Origin: Panonychus citri
Lineage: Eukaryota > Arthropoda > Arachnida > Trombidiformes > Tetranychidae
Length of the DNA stretch: 64,000 bases
NCBI RefSeq assembly: GCF_014898815.1
Contig: NW_026515541.1
Coordinates: 1,178,001 to 1,242,000, forward strand
Direction of reading: 5' to 3'
The first letter of the stretch is position 1. Every line of letters starts with the position of its first letter. Below are positions 61,374 through 64,000 of this stretch, in pieces. Position numbers and translations under genes: made by a program. The notes beneath the pieces are model-generated. The model was not told where the DNA came from. It saw nothing but the letters and a program-made list of their open reading frames with translations, and did no database searches.

Positions 61374-64000
61374 ATGAGTGACAATGTTGACAAAATTCGC
61401 CAAAGGTTGGCTGCGAGTGCGAGTTGTTTGCATTCATTTTTTGAATTTATTTTTGACAATCCGTTGAAAGGTAAACCTTTTTTTTTTCTTCTTTTCTCTT
61501 TAAAAATTTGTAGTTTTTATTCTATTCTCTTTTTTATTCTTTTTCTTTTTCTTTTCCCTTCAATTTATTTAGTTGGTCAAGTTTTCGATGATCCAGTGCT
61601 TAGTTGCCATGCTAAGAAAGCTCATCCTGTTTTCAATTTTCTCGGTGATTTGGCAGAGGAGATTTCAAAGATGACGATCATGCATCTACTCAAATTGATA
61701 AGCTTATGCTTGAATTTTCGTGTCTCACCGAATGGGCAGTTCGTTTACTTTTACATATCTGTTCCCATATAACACCATACACTGAAAATGAGACAGTTAG
61801 ACTTTTCATCGATCAGATTGGAAAATTTTTCAATCGTCTTAGTGAAAGTAAACGAGAACTTTTCGATTATCTTATGAAAGAATTTGAAGATCTGGTTTCT
61901 AAACTCTGCCTCTTCTATGATCAAAATCGGATCGGCCACAAATACGAGATCCTTAATCTAACGACTAAAAAATTGGCCCTGTTAACTGCTAAAATGAGAG
62001 AAACAGAAGAACATTATGATCCAACCCGTGAATTTGATTTCTCTCTGGAAAATATTCATCAAGTTGAATCTCTATTCATCAGTTGTATTGAAATTCTAAT
62101 ACTTACCGGTAAACCAGTTATCGTTTCCATTGGATTGAAAAATGCTTGTCAAATGATGTACAACGCGGTCTCTATCTGTATCTCCTTTGCAAGTCCCAAA
62201 ATGGTTATTGCATCTCTCAAGTTTTTTCACACTTTTTATCCAGTCAAATGTATTCAACTTGATCCAAATGCTGGATTTTACTATAATATCTGTTGGCTCA
62301 CAGTTCACTTATTTAAATCAACCAGTTTAGACAAAGATTTTTGTGTTTGCGTTGAGAAAAGTTGGGATTTGTTATTAAAACGTTTCGACCTGGAATTGCA
62401 AAAAGCACAAAAAGGAGAGGACACAATCGATATAAACGGAAATTTCGATGCAATAATAATTGTTATTGGTTGTCTAAGTAAAATGAGCCCAATTGGAACA
62501 ACCAACTTGGTTCCTGATTCAATTGCCAAAGTGCTTCATAAGTTACTCGATTTATGTCATCTGAAGGAGCAAAAACTTACCGATATAAATGTTTTCGAGC
62601 TTCATTCATTATTCTGTGATAAAATTTCATCATCAATTAACCATGACAGTGTTTGGTTAACATTAATGAAAAGATTATATACCAAAAATTATTTGGAAAT
62701 TAACTCTTCCTCTGTTCATAGTTTTGTTATTGACTCTGATATTGAGCTTCTCGAAGATGAGGCCAATTCAAGTCGTAAACATGAAACTTTCCTCACCAAT
62801 TTGTGCCTTCAAAATACTCAAATTATTTCATCGATAACTTCATCCAAATCTCTTGAAGAAATTTGTCGTTTACATAATATGTACACAGTCGAATGGGAAA
62901 CAATTGCCACTCTTAGGATGGTTGGTCATTGCCTCTTAAATCAAGGGAATTTTGTCCAAATTTTAAAATTAGCTAATTGGATTTGTGATACTGTTGTTAC
63001 CAATATGATGGATGAAAAAATGTTCAAATTTATTCTGTCCCTGTTGATAACAATTCTTAAAGCAATCAAAGATTTCGCTCCAACCGATGTTAAAGATTTG
63101 GAACAAAAGATTCAATTGGTTTTTCTATTACCTCATGTTTCTGAAACCTCACCACAAGAGGTTCTTTCCTCCATTAATCGAGAATGGACAAAAAAACATC
63201 TCTCCTCAAATGAAGAGCTTAATATTTTATCCGTCCATGGATTGGCCTTGGTTAATTCTCAAACAACGTCCAAATTTATCTCCAGTATTTTAATCACTCA
63301 ACTTTGTCGTTGGAAAGGAGATGATTACATGTTTAATCAAACACTTACCTTTGTCCTTCTAAAAAATGACCAATTGGTTAATCAAGTTTTCGCCGCTATC
63401 GAAGATCGTGATAATATGCCATTTATTGCTCGAAGTATCGGTTTAGTTACATGTTTCTTAAGTTCAGCTGATAGAAATGTTTCTTTTTCCTGTAAAGGTC
63501 CATTCGAAAGGTGTCACCTAACCTTTCAGTGTAATGGTTGCGCTGATTGGGATTCGTCGCACCAAAAGACATCATTGTCGGAAGACGCTGAATGTAAAAT
63601 AATGGACATATTTCACGAACTAATTAAGAGCCAAGAGTCAAATCTACTAACGACTCTAGGCAAATGGAGCGCATCTCGAGTTCTTCGTCATTGTGGCTTC
63701 GATCGATATTTCATCACCTCACTTTTCAAACTTTTCTCAATCGAGGACAAAGAAGTTGTTGAAGCTCTTCGAACGGTCTTTTTACCGCTCATCATAAAGC
63801 CAATGAGCAGTGGATCTTCGAGAGTTCCGAAAAATGAGGTTTTCTTCAGCACTTTTAGTAAATTTTTCTGTACAATTCGACCTGAGATCAATTACTCAAT
63901 TGAAATAACCGAAATCGCCAATATAACCAATCTAGCAACTCATTTGGCTGAAAGTAAACTCATTTATGTTTTCGCTGCTTTTTTCTGTAAACTTTGGTCT
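61374..64000 (+). CDS. Large helical-repeat protein, possible ATR/Mei-41 N-terminus (runs off the window)
   Basis: Exon 1 is 61374-61470 (MSDNVDKIRQRLAASASC through FDNPLKG). A 102 bp T-rich GT-AG intron ends tatttag|TTGGTC at 61573. Exon 2 reads VGQVFDDPVLSCHAKKAHPV in one frame to about 61660, then the frame changes by one base (GCAGA/GGAGAT) and stays open to 64000, about 780 codons. The long frame is Leu/Ile/Lys-rich with repeated amphipathic helices, as in HEAT-type proteins. FISCIEILILTGKPVIV followed by SPKMVIASLKFF resembles a segment of the ATR N-terminal region, and ATR begins with such repeats; the kinase domain would lie beyond the window. I am not sure of the identity; another large HEAT-repeat protein is possible. 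Confidence 0.5.

Overview
The window is nuclear DNA of an animal with split genes. It is strongly A+T-rich between genes, has mostly short introns (about 70-130 bp) with a few multi-kilobase ones, and holds arthropod-type genes. An intronless ABCH-type half transporter, a divergent seven-helix chemoreceptor-like gene and the compact layout fit a chelicerate, most likely a trombidiform mite of the Tetranychus type. That assignment is inference from gene content, not proof.

Layout, left to right. Minus strand: a SANS/USH1G-like scaffold gene (2404 to about 11022) with a 6 kb intron; MsrA methionine sulfoxide reductase (12483-13219); VPS13A/C-type lipid-transfer gene (13963-23577); ZCCHC9-like CCHC zinc-knuckle protein (24669-25508); PC4/Sub1 coactivator (26054-26583). 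Plus strand: DHRSX-like SDR oxidoreductase (28511-29683) and a G-protein gamma subunit (30267-30776), followed at once by a 2.69 kb non-coding tandem duplication (30798-36173) and then the ABCH transporter (37200-39428). A CERS1-like ceramide synthase (minus, 40211-42194) lies head to head with Papi/TDRKH, a piRNA-pathway Tudor-KH protein (plus, 43442-44962). Two divergently transcribed small secreted proteins sharing a CNCNCGGGG motif follow (45594-45962 minus; 46583-47485 plus). An eight-exon tetraspanin (minus, 48485-59750) carries an opposite-strand chemoreceptor-like gene (57350-58746) inside its first intron. The window ends inside a large helical protein, possibly the N-terminal part of ATR (plus, 61374 to beyond 64000).

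The genes are mostly unrelated housekeeping, signalling and membrane-lipid genes; there is no operon logic. VPS13, ceramide synthase, DHRSX and ABCH all touch lipid metabolism or transport, but I see no evidence that they act as a unit.

The most notable observations are a VPS13 gene that lacks a stretch of its C-terminal region, with a frame change at the junction; isolated one-base frame breaks in four otherwise intact genes (assembly errors or real lesions); the recent tandem duplication; the paralogous secreted pair; an unrecognised exon-like segment at 56526-56658; and a very frequent short motif (ACAATTAA and its complement TTAATTGT) in non-coding DNA. I found no CRISPR array, rRNA, convincing tRNA or intact transposon.
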